DNA of 64,000 nt from Trichocoleus sp. FACHB-40 (GCF_014695915.1 NZ_JACJPF010000098.1:278508-342507); one strand, 5' to 3'; counted from the stretch's first letter, positions 27,025 through 35,797 are shown. The notes: generated by a model from the sequence alone, not told the origin. Numbers and translations are program-made.

Positions 27025-28974
27025 ATGACAACAACCCCCAAACTCATCACCCTCAACTGCTCTGGTGGTATATCATTAGGCGCTTATATGGCAGGAGTTT
27101 TCTATGAGCTGACCAAAGAAGCAGTCCAGCCTGAACCTAAAGTCATCATTGATATTATCACAGGCTCCTCAGCGGGGGCAATGTCGGGCGCGATCGCTGC
27201 CTACTGTCTACTAAATGGAAACGTAGCGCCACCATCTAAATACATAAACTTGGAAAAAATTACCGATGAAGCTCATAAAAGCCCGTTATATCAAGCCTGG
27301 GTTGAACAAGCTGATATTGAACAAATAGACAGCTTTGCTGTGATGCTATCTAGTTTCAAAGATGGATATAAAGCTACTATAGAAAGTTTCGTAAATAGCT
27401 TTGAATCTACTTTGGAAAAATATAAGGTTAGCTCTAGCCCAATTAGGAGAGCTATTTTTAAATTGTTCAAAAAATCTCAATCCTCAGAATCTACTCCCCA
27501 ACAAAAACGCAATAGAACAAACTTGAGTGTTCTATCTGGAGAAGCAATAAAGAAAATTGCTCAACTTGTGATAGATCCGCCGCAAATAACAGATAATACA
27601 AAGCCCTTAGCATTGTTGATGACGCTGACAAACTTACAGGGGCTTCTGGAGAAAGTAACTCTTGCAGACTCGCAGGGTTTGGTTGAGCAAGAAATAGAAG
27701 CGATCGCTAGTTCTGAAACTCGTCAATTTCTTTTTCATTCTAAACTCGACCAACAAAAGATGAATAAGATGTGGGAGAAAGCCGTCATAGGTGGTAGAGC
27801 TTCTGGTGCTTTTCCTCTCGCTTTTCCTCCGATTTGGGATCATTCGGATATTACTAGCCTCAATCTGAAAAATCTCAGCGATGATTACTTTGCAACTCTT
27901 AATCCTAAAATTCTGAAAAAAGAAGGATTAGGAGCTATACCAAGAACCGAAAACAGTGATACAGACTTAATGTTTTTGTACACCGACGGCGGTATTTTAG
28001 ATGGGTTACCAATTTTAAAAGGAATTGACCTTGAACATGATTTACGTTTAAGAAAGATACATAATAACGGTAACTCGCGTCAACAGTTCCGTCAGGAATT
28101 TACGGCACAACAATCCTCAAGCAATACAGAAAGGTTGCACGTTTATATTCGTCCAATTCCTGTGGAGAACTTAAAAAGTGACGAAAGACTAACACAAGGA
28201 TACTTCCCGATGCTGGAAGTTGGCATAAAGGGGTTAACATTGCCAAAAGCAGAACACGACTCAATGCGGCTCAAAGAAATTCAAAAACGGAATGAGTTAG
28301 TGCAAGCAAAGCAGGAATTGCTAGAAAAGCTCCAATATCAGGGTGTTGAGAATATAACCCAGATTAAGGAAAAGCTAGAGGAAGCGATACCTTATCGACA
28401 CGTTAATCTTCGCCCGATTACGCCAGCAATTATTGGCAAAATTGCTGAACTAGAAAAGCATCCAAATCTGAGCCGACTGAAACCGATCTATGCGAATCTA
28501 CCAAACAATATTCAAGTTTCGCTTCAGGAAGGAAGCGCAGCAGCATTATTAGCTTCAGACTTTCTGGGTGCTTTCGGGGGATTTTTCGATAAACGCTATC
28601 GCGATCATGATTTTATACTAGGTCGAATCTGCGGTATTACCTGGCTGCACGAACACTGTAATGTAGAAATTTCCGAAGCAGAAGTTGAGGAGTTGGTCAG
28701 GGATGCCCAGAAGTATCTTCTTGATAAAGATCCTCAACCCGCAGATTTGAAGTTTAGTCAAAAGATTAGAATTGCCAGGATGGGTTTACGCGCTCTGCGA
28801 ATTGTGGTAACAGAGTCAAAAATTATTGGTTTGGCTTGGCTTTTCGTTTTGGGAGTTGTGAAACTTTCAGCAATTTTATTATTGGCAATTCTGGAGATTT
28901 TGGCAACTTTATTTATCGGTTTAACCGATATGGTTGAAAGAATGCACAAGATGATGTTTGGGAGTGGAAGCTGA
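27025..28974 (+). CDS. Patatin-like phospholipase-family protein
   Basis: A 649-aa lipid acyl hydrolase-type protein using a Ser-Asp dyad. The oxyanion loop is SGGISLGAYMAG at residues 13-24, the nucleophile elbow is GSSAG with Ser49, and the acid is Asp321 in TDGGILDG. All catalytic elements are present, so it should be active. After the catalytic domain (about 1-430) come charged helical segments and a strongly hydrophobic C-terminal stretch (about 605-640) that probably anchors it to membrane. The long central insertion (about 100-200) makes it larger than classic patatins. It is monocistronic, with an AGGA site before the ATG. Substrate unknown; membrane lipid remodelling is the natural inference. 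Confidence 0.85.
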   Translation: MTTTPKLITLNCSGGISLGAYMAGVFYELTKEAVQPEPKVIIDIITGSSAGAMSGAIAAYCLLNGNVAPPSKYINLEKITDEAHKSPLYQAWVEQADIEQIDSFAVMLSSFKDGYKATIESFVNSFESTLEKYKVSSSPIRRAIFKLFKKSQSSESTPQQKRNRTNLSVLSGEAIKKIAQLVIDPPQITDNTKPLALLMTLTNLQGLLEKVTLADSQGLVEQEIEAIASSETRQFLFHSKLDQQKMNKMWEKAVIGGRASGAFPLAFPPIWDHSDITSLNLKNLSDDYFATLNPKILKKEGLGAIPRTENSDTDLMFLYTDGGILDGLPILKGIDLEHDLRLRKIHNNGNSRQQFRQEFTAQQSSSNTERLHVYIRPIPVENLKSDERLTQGYFPMLEVGIKGLTLPKAEHDSMRLKEIQKRNELVQAKQELLEKLQYQGVENITQIKEKLEEAIPYRHVNLRPITPAIIGKIAELEKHPNLSRLKPIYANLPNNIQVSLQEGSAAALLASDFLGAFGGFFDKRYRDHDFILGRICGITWLHEHCNVEISEAEVEELVRDAQKYLLDKDPQPADLKFSQKIRIARMGLRALRIVVTESKIIGLAWLFVLGVVKLSAILLLAILEILATLFIGLTDMVERMHKMMFGSGS

Positions 28975-28995
28975 GAAATCTGTTGTCGCCCAAAG

Positions 28996-29070
28996 CAAAG
29001 GCGGGTAAGATGTCAACCCTACAATAGATAAGGCTTATCTTGTGGGGTGGGCATATGGCCCGCCTTATAA
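28996..29070. repeat. Imperfect palindromic repeat after the patatin gene
   Basis: ggcgggtaagat...agataag on the left can pair, with mismatches, with cttatct...ggcccgcc on the right; the centre agataaggcttatct is a tight hairpin. It resembles other gggtgggc/gcccgccc palindromes in the window (56190-56212). It may terminate the patatin transcript. Confidence 0.4.
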
Positions 29071-29149
29071 GTACAAACGCTACTACTCAGAAACACCGCA
29101 AAGCTGGTAACGTCAAACAAAGGAAAAGATTGTTACAGGACGTGACGGC

Positions 29150-30940
29150 TTGAAAACGCGCTCTAGTTATTGGCATCTACTGCCATACATCCGCCCTCAG
29201 TGGAAAACCATTGCTCAGGCTTTTGCTTGCACATTAGGGGTTACGGTATTCTGGCCGATACAGGCGGCACTTGCAGGCAAAATCGCCAATTTCATTGGAC
29301 AGGGCGATATGGCGGCGCTTGCCCAGTTAGCAGGAGTGCTGGCAGTGGTTTTTCTAGTCCAGAAAATTCTGATGTATGGACAGGATACCCTGATGGCGAA
29401 AGCCGCCCTTTTCGTGGCCTTTGACTTACGCAAACAGGTTTATACTCACCTACACCGCCTCAACTTTGGCTATTTTGAAACTACACAGACAGGCGATTTA
29501 ACTTATCGTCTTACCGAAGATATCGACCGGGTTGGGGAGGTGGTGAATAAAGTTTTCCATGACTTTATTCCCTGCGTGTTGCAGCTAATAGTCGTGTTGG
29601 GCTACATGATTTATCTCAACTGGCAGCTGACGCTGGCAACTTTTTTGGTAGCACCGCTAATGGGCGTTTTAATTGGCTGGTTTGGCGAACAGATGCTGAA
29701 GTTTTCTCGCCGCAGTCAAAATCACGTATCTAATTTATCGGCTTTGCTGACAGAGGTATTTAGCGGAATTCGTCTGGTGCAAGCTTTCGCCGCCCAAGAT
29801 TATGAAATTGCTCGTTTTGCCCAGGAAGCTGAAGAAAATCGGAAAGCTAAGTATGCAACTGAACGCCTGAAGGCGATTCAGAACCCTGTGGTAGGATTTC
29901 TGTACGCAATGAGCGTGTTGCTACTGTTTTTCCTGGGCGGCTGGCAAATTTCTATCGGCAATTTGACTGGGGCAGAATTTGTTAGTTATATCGCAGCTGT
30001 AGCGTTGCTAATTGACCCCATCGCCCATCTCACGAGTAACTACAACGAGTTTAAACAAGGTCAGGCATCGGTTGACCGAATTTTTGAACTGATGGCAATT
30101 CAGCCGACGGTGCTGGAAAAGCCCGGTGCAAAGGTGCTTCCGCCAGTTACTGGGAAGGTGGAATATCGCAATGTTACTTTTGCTTATCCGTCTTCAGCGG
30201 ACAGGCGACTGGAGGACAAGGGGGATTTCCCAATTCCCAATTCCCAATTTCCTATTGCCAATTCCGCAGTTCTGAAAAACTTGAGTATTTTAGTCCAACC
30301 CGGTGAAATGATTGCCTTGGTGGGCGCATCTGGTGCGGGTAAAACTACTTTGGTGAATCTGCTACCCCGCTTTTATGACATTCAAGGCGGTGAAATTCTG
30401 ATTGATGGGATCAATATTCAGGATGTGACGCTGCGGAGTTTGCGGCGACAAATTGGTATTGTGCCGCAAGAAACTATTCTATTTTCTGGCACGATCGCGC
30501 AGAATATTGCTTTTGGTCAAGCTGAGTTTGATTTGAAAGATGTTCAGGCTGCTGCCGAAATTGCTAACGCCCACCAGTTTATTAGCCAAATGACGCAAGG
30601 CTATTACACTTGGGTGGGGGAAAGAGGGGTGAACTTGTCGGGAGGGCAAAAACAGAGGATTGCGATCGCGCGTGCTGTTTTACTCAACCCCAGAATTCTG
30701 ATTCTCGATGAAGCTACATCAGCGCTGGATTCGGAATCTGAAGCTTTGGTGCAAGAAGCTTTAGAACGGATTATGCAAGACCGGACTGTATTTATCATCG
30801 CCCACCGCCTTGCCACCGTGCGCCGCGCCGATCGGATTTTAGTGGTGGAACAGGGGCAGATTTTGGAATCTGGGAGTCATCAAGAATTGTTGGAAAAGGG
30901 CGATCGCTATGCGCGATTCTATGCCCAACAGTTTAGTTAG
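29150..30940 (+). CDS. ABC exporter half-transporter (MsbA/lipid or drug type)
   Basis: A 596-aa fused permease-ATPase. The first about 310 residues hold the six-helix ABC membrane domain; the ATPase has Walker A GASGAGKTT, Q-loop region VPQETILF, signature NLSGGQKQR, Walker B ILILDEATSALD and the switch His in IIAHRL. It should work as a homodimer exporting a lipid-like or amphipathic substrate that cannot be named from sequence. It starts at TTG 29150 (no in-frame ATG fits), with ACAGGA upstream. Odd: an insertion of about 19 residues (LEDKGDFPIP...) between the membrane domain and Walker A is encoded by a tandem heptamer repeat, listed separately. Confidence 0.9.
   Translation: MKTRSSYWHLLPYIRPQWKTIAQAFACTLGVTVFWPIQAALAGKIANFIGQGDMAALAQLAGVLAVVFLVQKILMYGQDTLMAKAALFVAFDLRKQVYTHLHRLNFGYFETTQTGDLTYRLTEDIDRVGEVVNKVFHDFIPCVLQLIVVLGYMIYLNWQLTLATFLVAPLMGVLIGWFGEQMLKFSRRSQNHVSNLSALLTEVFSGIRLVQAFAAQDYEIARFAQEAEENRKAKYATERLKAIQNPVVGFLYAMSVLLLFFLGGWQISIGNLTGAEFVSYIAAVALLIDPIAHLTSNYNEFKQGQASVDRIFELMAIQPTVLEKPGAKVLPPVTGKVEYRNVTFAYPSSADRRLEDKGDFPIPNSQFPIANSAVLKNLSILVQPGEMIALVGASGAGKTTLVNLLPRFYDIQGGEILIDGINIQDVTLRSLRRQIGIVPQETILFSGTIAQNIAFGQAEFDLKDVQAAAEIANAHQFISQMTQGYYTWVGERGVNLSGGQKQRIAIARAVLLNPRILILDEATSALDSESEALVQEALERIMQDRTVFIIAHRLATVRRADRILVVEQGQILESGSHQELLEKGDRYARFYAQQFS
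30227..30247 (+). repeat. Three tandem TTCCCAA heptamers inside the ABC transporter gene
   Basis: Three exact copies of TTCCCAA, followed by degenerate copies to about 30263, lie within the coding frame before Walker A. The repeat adds Pro/Asn/Ser/Gln-rich residues without breaking the frame. The same heptamer class (complement TTGGGGA/TTGGGAA) occurs directly after the gene. This is typical of short tandemly repeated repetitive sequences in cyanobacteria. Confidence 0.8.
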
Positions 30941-30943
30941 GAA

Positions 30944-31008
30944 TTGGGGATTGGGGATTGGGGATTGGGAAAAAGTCCTACCTAGTCCCTAGTCCCCAAT
31001 CCCCAATC
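30944..31008. repeat. Tandem TTGGGGA heptamers forming a hairpin between convergent genes
   Basis: Nearly four TTGGGGA units (30944-30970) are followed by about two complementary units (30993-31008), so the region folds into a long GC-rich hairpin. It overlaps the last codons of cytM and begins three bases after the ABC transporter stop. It probably serves as a two-way terminator. Confidence 0.7.
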
Positions 31009-31381
31009 ACAGTTGTTCCAGATAGCGCAGCAAATCTGCCATTTCTTTGGTGCTAGGCTGGAACTGCGGCATGGGTGGGGTATCGCCACTGATGACTTGG
31101 TGAATTATTCTGACGCGAGACTTCCGCTTTGAGATGTCTTCCAGACTGGGGCCTACCCGACCTTGCGCTTCCAATCCATGACAGCCAGCGCAGTTCATTT
31201 GAAAGATGGCGTGTCCCTGCACTATATCGCCGTTTAAGGATAAAACAGTCTTTACATAAGGATCGGAGACGCGCCACAGGTGAAAGCTGACAACTGATAA
31301 CAGGAGTACCAGCACAAACGCCAAAGCTATCAAGCTTAAGCGCTGCATCAAGGTTTCTCGTAGAGTGTACTGGTTATCCAA
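31007..31381 (-). CDS. cytM: Cytochrome cM
   Basis: A small class I c-type cytochrome of cyanobacteria with a role in modulating respiratory versus photosynthetic electron flow. The 124-aa protein has one N-terminal membrane anchor (about 13-33, LSLIALAFVLVLLLSVVSF), the heme-binding CAGCH motif and a Met ligand in PPMPQF; it ends with the helix DLLRYLEQL typical of the family. The heme domain would face the lumen or periplasm. An in-frame ATG at residue 12 is an alternative start. It is transcribed away from petG, with a 287-base shared upstream region. Confidence 0.88.
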   Translation of the reverse strand: MDNQYTLRETLMQRLSLIALAFVLVLLLSVVSFHLWRVSDPYVKTVLSLNGDIVQGHAIFQMNCAGCHGLEAQGRVGPSLEDISKRKSRVRIIHQVISGDTPPMPQFQPSTKEMADLLRYLEQL

Positions 31382-31668
31382 TGGTTTCTTAAGGCGAAGA
31401 TGTACAAACAGAGTTTTTTATCAGGGGAGAGGGTGATTAGTGTGTAATGACCGAGTATATCGATATGTGTGCTAGTGTATCGAGAAACGTTTCAATTTAT
31501 ATACATAGCTTAAATTTTTCTCTTAATCCAGGCAAGCGTAATTTTGCGTAGCTTTACGCCGCCAGGGATGAGATGCTGTGAAATTCTCTGGTGCCAGCCT
31601 TACCCTTTCTTTGTCTGTACCTTGTAGGATGAGAAACAGGCAAAAAACTTTAACAAAGGAGAACTGAC

Positions 31669-31782
31669 GTGATCGAACCTCTGCTTTCAGGAATTGTGAT
31701 GGGCTTAATCCTTGTAACCCTCGCTGGGCTGTTTTTCGCTGCTTATATGCAGTACAAGCGCGGTAATGACCTAGGCTTGTAG
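31669..31782 (+). CDS. petG: Cytochrome b6f complex subunit PetG
   Basis: A 37-aa single-helix subunit needed for assembly and stability of the cytochrome b6f complex in thylakoids. The product begins [14 protein letters not shown] (GTG read as Met) and ends [10 protein letters not shown], the conserved PetG sequence. The GTG start at 31669 is fixed by an AAGGAGA ribosome site 6 bases upstream and by family length. A strong two-way hairpin follows. The nearest neighbour, cytM, also concerns photosynthetic electron transport. Confidence 0.95.
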   Translation: MIEPLLSGIVMGLILVTLAGLFFAAYMQYKRGNDLGL

Positions 31783-31795
31783 AAAAAGTGCAAAA

Positions 31796-31833
31796 GTGCT
31801 GAGTGCTTTATTCCTCGCCTCAGCACTCAGCAC
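31796..31833. terminator. Hairpin terminator between petG and rsmD
   Basis: An 11-bp perfect stem (gtgctgagtgc, 31796-31806, with 31823-31833) lies 14 bases after petG and overlaps the 3' end of the convergent rsmD. A tttatt run is in the loop. Probably two-way. Confidence 0.6.
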
Positions 31834-32374
31834 TCATAACTCTGAAGAAGGTGAGGGCTGTGTTGCCATAAACCTTTTGGCGACAGATTTCCAGGGTGGG
31901 AATTGGTTCAACTGTCCAGTTGTTGGGGCTGTGTTCTACTGCCATTTCACCAGTGGGAGCTAATATTTGGTAGTGTGCGATCGCTTCCAATACTGGCTGA
32001 TACACTCCACTGGCGTAGGGCGGATCGAAGTATATGCGGTCAAACTGCTGACCAGCAAGTGTTGGCAATTGCCCTACGACATCTCCCCCCAGCACTTGAA
32101 ATTTTTGCTCGCTTTGAGCAACTTGCTGCCAGTTTTGCTGTACGATGGCGCAAGCTTTACCCCATTTTTCTATTCCGACTACGCAGTTGGCACCGCGACA
32201 CAATGCCTCTGCGCCCATCGATCCGCTACCAGCGCACAAGTCCAGCCAGCGACAGCCGTTGATGCTGCCCTGCCAAATATTAAACACTGCTTCGCGCACT
32301 CTTCCTAGTGTTGGTCGGGTTTCTTGACCGGGTAAGGTTTTGAGTTGGCGATTGCCGTAAATTCTTAGGGTCAT
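31820..32374 (-). CDS. rsmD: 16S rRNA (guanine-966-N2)-methyltransferase
   Basis: Methylates G966 of 16S rRNA in the small subunit. The 184-aa Rossmann protein starts MTLRIYGNRQLKT, has RPTLGRVREAVFNI near the N-terminus, the SAM loop DLCAGSGSMGAEAL, and the N-methyltransferase motif IV as FDPPY. All are diagnostic for RsmD. Length is standard. It is transcribed towards petG, and its last codons overlap the shared terminator hairpin. Confidence 0.93.
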   Translation of the reverse strand: MTLRIYGNRQLKTLPGQETRPTLGRVREAVFNIWQGSINGCRWLDLCAGSGSMGAEALCRGANCVVGIEKWGKACAIVQQNWQQVAQSEQKFQVLGGDVVGQLPTLAGQQFDRIYFDPPYASGVYQPVLEAIAHYQILAPTGEMAVEHSPNNWTVEPIPTLEICRQKVYGNTALTFFRVMSAEC

Positions 32375-32493
32375 TGTGAGAAAAACCGCGTTGGCGAAGG
32401 CTGCGCGTTAGCGCTTAGACGCTAAGGGCAAGGGAGGGAAGACAAGAAAAAGAGGAGTCTACTTAATACTCGGTTAAGGCTTGATACCCCCAA

Positions 32494-32514
32494 CCCCCTT
32501 GAAAAGGGGGCTTT
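32494..32514 (+). repeat. Short GC hairpin with T-run between rsmD and hisH
   Basis: ccccctt (32494-32500) pairs with aaggggg (32504-32510) over a 3-base loop, followed by CTTTT on the plus strand. The T-run faces the wrong way for hisH and rsmD, both on the minus strand, so it is more likely a dispersed hairpin than a working terminator. A ttagcg...cgctaa hairpin also lies near 32407-32424. Confidence 0.4.
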
Positions 32515-32579
32515 TCTGATCATTTTTTAAAGGCGGGATATCCTAGCCAAGAAATATTGGTAGTGTACCCAAAAATCTT

Positions 32580-33215
32580 TTATGCTGGCACTTTCGCCTG
32601 TACTTGGGCGACGAAGTTGGATAAAATTTGTAGTCCGCTAGTGGAAGATTTTTCGGGGTGGAATTGGACAGCCATCAAGTTGTCACGAGCGATCGCAGCT
32701 GTTACAGTTTGACTACCGTGGGTGATGGTTGCCGCCCTAATTTTCGGGTCAACTGGATCGACGTAGTAGGAATGGACAAAGTACACCCAAGCCTGTTCTG
32801 GTAATTGTCGCCACAGTGCGGCATTTGGCTGGGTAATTTCCAGAGTGTTCCAGCCCATGTGGGGAATTGTTAATCCTGGTTCTGAGCTAAATCTTCGCAC
32901 GACACCGGGGACAATTCCTAAACCGGGTTCTTTGCCTTCTTCACTCCCATCAAAGAGAATTTGCAGACCCAGACAGATGCCTAAGAAGGGTTTCCCGGAA
33001 GTGATCGCGTTTTTTATCGGTTCTACTAGGTGACGCGATCGCAATTGTTGCACTGCTGGGTCAAAAGATCCTACCCCAGGCAGTACCACCGCATCCGCCC
33101 GTTCAATATCTAACGGTGAATCGGTAATTTTCGCGATCGCGCCTGCTTTCTCCAACCCCTTACAGGCAGAGTGCAGATTCCCCATGTCGTAGTCTATAAC
33201 TGCAATAACTGTCAT
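32580..33215 (-). CDS. hisH: Imidazole glycerol phosphate synthase, glutamine amidotransferase subunit
   Basis: Supplies ammonia from glutamine to HisF in histidine synthesis. The class I amidotransferase motifs are present: GNLHSACKGLEKAG near the N-terminus, the nucleophile loop FLGICLGLQ, and the His-Glu pair in QFHPEKS. Start ATG 33215 gives MTVIAVIDYDMGNL, the usual beginning; an upstream in-frame ATG at 33263 would add 16 unlike residues and lies inside a perfect palindrome. The product is 211 aa, normal for HisH. hisF is not adjacent. Confidence 0.95.
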   Translation of the reverse strand: MTVIAVIDYDMGNLHSACKGLEKAGAIAKITDSPLDIERADAVVLPGVGSFDPAVQQLRSRHLVEPIKNAITSGKPFLGICLGLQILFDGSEEGKEPGLGIVPGVVRRFSSEPGLTIPHMGWNTLEITQPNAALWRQLPEQAWVYFVHSYYVDPVDPKIRAATITHGSQTVTAAIARDNLMAVQFHPEKSSTSGLQILSNFVAQVQAKVPA

Positions 33216-33250
33216 GCTCGATCTTATAACTGAGTTTTTTATTTTTTCCG

Positions 33251-33276
33251 CATCAACGTACAATTGTACGTTGATG
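33251..33276. promoter_or_regulatory. 26-bp perfect palindrome upstream of hisH, possible operator
   Basis: catcaacgtacaa and its exact complement meet with no loop. The centre CGTACAATTGTACG is close to the published cyanobacterial LexA-box pattern RGTACNNNDGTWCB, with only the first base off. It lies 36-61 bases before the hisH start and about 135 bases before the plus-strand gene at 33411. A dimeric repressor site is the likely reading; which gene it serves is open. Confidence 0.5.
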
Positions 33277-33410
33277 CCATAAGAGAAGTTATCTCTGTAT
33301 GTTTTTAATATTTATAATATAACAACCCCCTACTAAAGTCAATATATAAAATAATAATTCCCCAAAAAAACGGATTCTTTTATTAATAGTTACAGTTTCC
33401 TGAATATCCA

Positions 33411-33929
33411 ATGAGTAAAATTATCTTATTGACCTCCTTTGACACTTGGCTACCTCACCAAAAATCCAATTCCTCGGATGATTTATTGTTAGAAGTTGCC
33501 AGTGAGCTTTCCCCGCTGTCTTTAAATTTTTTAAGACAGCTACCAGTTGATGTTGCCCAAGCAAGCGATCGCGTCATTGCCAAAATCAACGAATTGCAAC
33601 CAGATGTGGTTATCTGCTGCGGCATGGCAGAGGGGAGAACCCAATTAAGCGTGGAATCTTGCGCGAATTGTGGAGATAACCGACTGTTGACACCAGTCAA
33701 TTTAGAGAAAATATTAGCAGGTTGTGCGGCAACTGATATCAGCCACGATGCCGGAAATTTTGTCTGTGAGGGACTATATTATTCAGTATTGGAATATTTA
33801 CAAGAACGCCAACTTAATAGCCGCTGCGTTTTCGTTCACGTTCCGGTTTTGACCCCAGAGAACTTGTCTGGTATTGTGGCAGATTTTTTGGTAGTTATTA
33901 AAAGCATGGCACTTTTAGGAGACTTATAG
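33411..33929 (+). CDS. Pyroglutamyl-peptidase I family cysteine peptidase
   Basis: A 172-aa C15-type protein, which in the family removes N-terminal pyroglutamate from peptides in the cytosol. The catalytic Cys motif is DAGNFVCEG and the catalytic His is in FVHVP; the Glu region is GMAEGRTQLSVE. It begins MSKIILLTSFDTW, where the family has LLTGFxPF, so the usual GF reads SF. It is a little shorter than classic enzymes (about 210), so it is a compact relative, likely active. It is followed by a DUF3370 gene 32 bases downstream. Confidence 0.8.
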   Translation: MSKIILLTSFDTWLPHQKSNSSDDLLLEVASELSPLSLNFLRQLPVDVAQASDRVIAKINELQPDVVICCGMAEGRTQLSVESCANCGDNRLLTPVNLEKILAGCAATDISHDAGNFVCEGLYYSVLEYLQERQLNSRCVFVHVPVLTPENLSGIVADFLVVIKSMALLGDL

Positions 33930-33961
33930 AGTCTTAGCGTTTATCTATAATCTTGCATCCT

Positions 33962-35392
33962 ATGCTACCGTTATTATCTATTTTACCTCTTGCTCAAACA
34001 CCGCCCCCACCACCGAAGCCAGCACCCCAAGAAATCGTGCAACCCCAGCCAGTTTTGGCTTTGCCTGGGAAACTGGATAATGTGCCGATGTTTAACAGCA
34101 ACAGTCCAGAATGGGTAAAAATTGAGGGAATTTTACTCTCTACCTTTCCGCCTACAGGTAAAAAGGTGCCAGCGGCTCATCTTAATTTTCCTTTTCAGGG
34201 GAGATTTGATTTATTTGCCCACCATTTTAGCCACACTCCCAAGGATTTGCAGACGCTTTATATAGGAGTGATGTTGCATAATCCAACTAAAAAAACTGTA
34301 AGGGTGCAAGTATTGCAAGCGGCAAGCCAGCTAATGCAAAATGCACCTTATGTCACCTTGCCAACTTATGTGGAAAATCCTAAAGGGGAGGTATACTCTG
34401 GACATGGCGATCGCGCTGTGAATGATGTCCTGCGGGGGATTCGTCAGGCTGATTTTCCGGCGCAGTTAGCGATTCCACCAGGGGAAAGCCGGATGTTAAT
34501 GAATCATCCGATTCCGGTGCGGGATTTAGAAAAGCCGATAAATGGGCGTTCGACGTTGATGCGCTTACGCAGTAATGGCACGGTTTATGCAGCCAGTTTA
34601 GCGATGTATGCTAAGAAAAATGCTGATGGTAGCGATCGCGCACCTACTCAACTAGAATGGAAAGCTTTACTAAATACTGGCGGTTTAGCCGGGCCGCGCG
34701 ATACACCGCCGAGTCCTCCACAACAAACTACAGGAAAATTTATCTATAGTCGCGTGGCGGGAGTGTCCGCAGGTTCTGCATGGAAAGGGCGACTGGTGGA
34801 TAAACCAAATGCCCAGCATTTGACAATTCCCGACTCAGGTAAAGCCATTTCTTATCCTATCAGCAGCTTGAAACTAGGAACTCTAGGGACGGGTCAAGTG
34901 CAAACAGCAAAAATGCTGGTACGCTATCCCGATACAGCTTACGAAGCGCATGGTAACTATGGAGTTGAATATAACCTCAGCTTACCTTTAATTAACTCTA
35001 CGAATAAACCTGAAACTGTTAGCGTGACTCTGGAAACGCCTTTGAAGGAAGATAAGTTGAGTAAAGGTGGGTTACGCTTCCGAAAACCGCCCCAAGATTT
35101 CCCAATTTTCCGAGGAACAGTGCGGTTGCGTTACAACGACGACCAAGGTAAGCCTCAGACTCGCTACGTGCATTTGTGGCACAGAACAGGTCAGGTTTTA
35201 GACCCATTGCTAACATTGAGAATGGCACCGAAAACTCGGCGACAGGTGCAAGTTGATTTGATTTATCCTCCTGATGCCACCGCGCCGCAGGCGTTGACTG
35301 TGAGAACTTTAGACACTAACTCGGCTAATTTAGGCGCGATCGCATTTTTAAGCGCAATACCCATGTTGTATGGAATTGGGCGTTTAATTTAG
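33962..35392 (+). CDS. DUF3370 family exported protein (copy 1)
   Basis: A 476-aa protein of a family seen only in cyanobacteria as far as I know; function unknown. It starts with a short hydrophobic leader (MLPLLSILPLAQ) and a proline-rich spacer, suggesting export. The body is rich in beta-type sequence and holds conserved blocks NSNSPEWVKIEGILLSTFPPTG, GRFDLFAHH, NGRSTLMRL, GPRDT and YPDTAYEAHGNYG. A paralogue with the same blocks lies at 48177-49550. ATG 33962 is chosen over TTG 33953 because the leader then matches the paralogue's MLPFLLLFLLAQ. Confidence 0.8.
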   Translation: MLPLLSILPLAQTPPPPPKPAPQEIVQPQPVLALPGKLDNVPMFNSNSPEWVKIEGILLSTFPPTGKKVPAAHLNFPFQGRFDLFAHHFSHTPKDLQTLYIGVMLHNPTKKTVRVQVLQAASQLMQNAPYVTLPTYVENPKGEVYSGHGDRAVNDVLRGIRQADFPAQLAIPPGESRMLMNHPIPVRDLEKPINGRSTLMRLRSNGTVYAASLAMYAKKNADGSDRAPTQLEWKALLNTGGLAGPRDTPPSPPQQTTGKFIYSRVAGVSAGSAWKGRLVDKPNAQHLTIPDSGKAISYPISSLKLGTLGTGQVQTAKMLVRYPDTAYEAHGNYGVEYNLSLPLINSTNKPETVSVTLETPLKEDKLSKGGLRFRKPPQDFPIFRGTVRLRYNDDQGKPQTRYVHLWHRTGQVLDPLLTLRMAPKTRRQVQVDLIYPPDATAPQALTVRTLDTNSANLGAIAFLSAIPMLYGIGRLI

Positions 35393-35600
35393 ATTATAGG
35401 GGCGCGCCTGTTCCGCGTCCCTACTCAAATTATTTTGATAAAGATAGCGATCGGTAATACAGGCAACCTTCCAGGCCGGGAAACAAGATAAAGTGTAGCT
35501 TTTAATACATTTATTCGGTAAATTTGTTGATAAACATATATCTAAGCTTTAAACAGCGATCCCCAAAAACTATTGCTAATATCTGCTAGAAAAATTCATA

Positions 35601-35712
35601 GCTTCTAGGGTTCCGGTTTAAATCTGAGGGTTTAAACGTCTGGTCCAAGAGAAGCTAATCAGCTTGATCGGATTAGCTGATGACACGGCGGGAAAAAAGC
35701 CCGGGAGAGACA
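35601..35712 (+). promoter_or_regulatory. Guanidine-I (ykkC class) riboswitch aptamer
   Basis: All strongly conserved blocks of the guanidine-I aptamer occur in order: CTAGGGTTCCG (35606-35616), a paired arm gtttaaa/tttaaac (35616-35622 with 35631-35637), CTGGTCCAAGAG, a variable stem agctaatc/gattagct, then ACACGGCGGGAAAAAAGCCCGGGAGA. It ends about 85 bases before gdmH. The class binds guanidinium and turns gene expression on. Its position before a guanidine hydrolase operon agrees with this. Confidence 0.93.
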
Positions 35713-35750
35713 TCTAACCGTTACATAACTGTTAGTGCTTTCCTGGGCTT
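35697..35750 (+). promoter_or_regulatory. Putative expression platform of the guanidine riboswitch
   Basis: The 3' edge of the aptamer (aagcccggga, 35697-35706) can pair with tcctgggctt (35741-35750) with one G-U pair, and ctaac/gttag forms an inner stem. This would compete with the ligand-bound aptamer and make a terminator-like hairpin when guanidine is absent. The downstream U-run is weak (TTTGAT), so the mechanism is inferred. Confidence 0.6.
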
Positions 35751-35797
35751 TGATATTGCAATAGTTTGGGATTGAACAATTTTTAGGATTTTGTAAG

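Noticed and set aside
30944..31008. Possible CRISPR-like repeat array
   Set aside because: Direct 7-bp tandem units with no spacers; short tandem repeat DNA, not CRISPR.
31903..32308. 119- and 113-codon plus-strand frames over rsmD
   Set aside because: Overlapping shadows of the conserved rsmD gene on the other strand.
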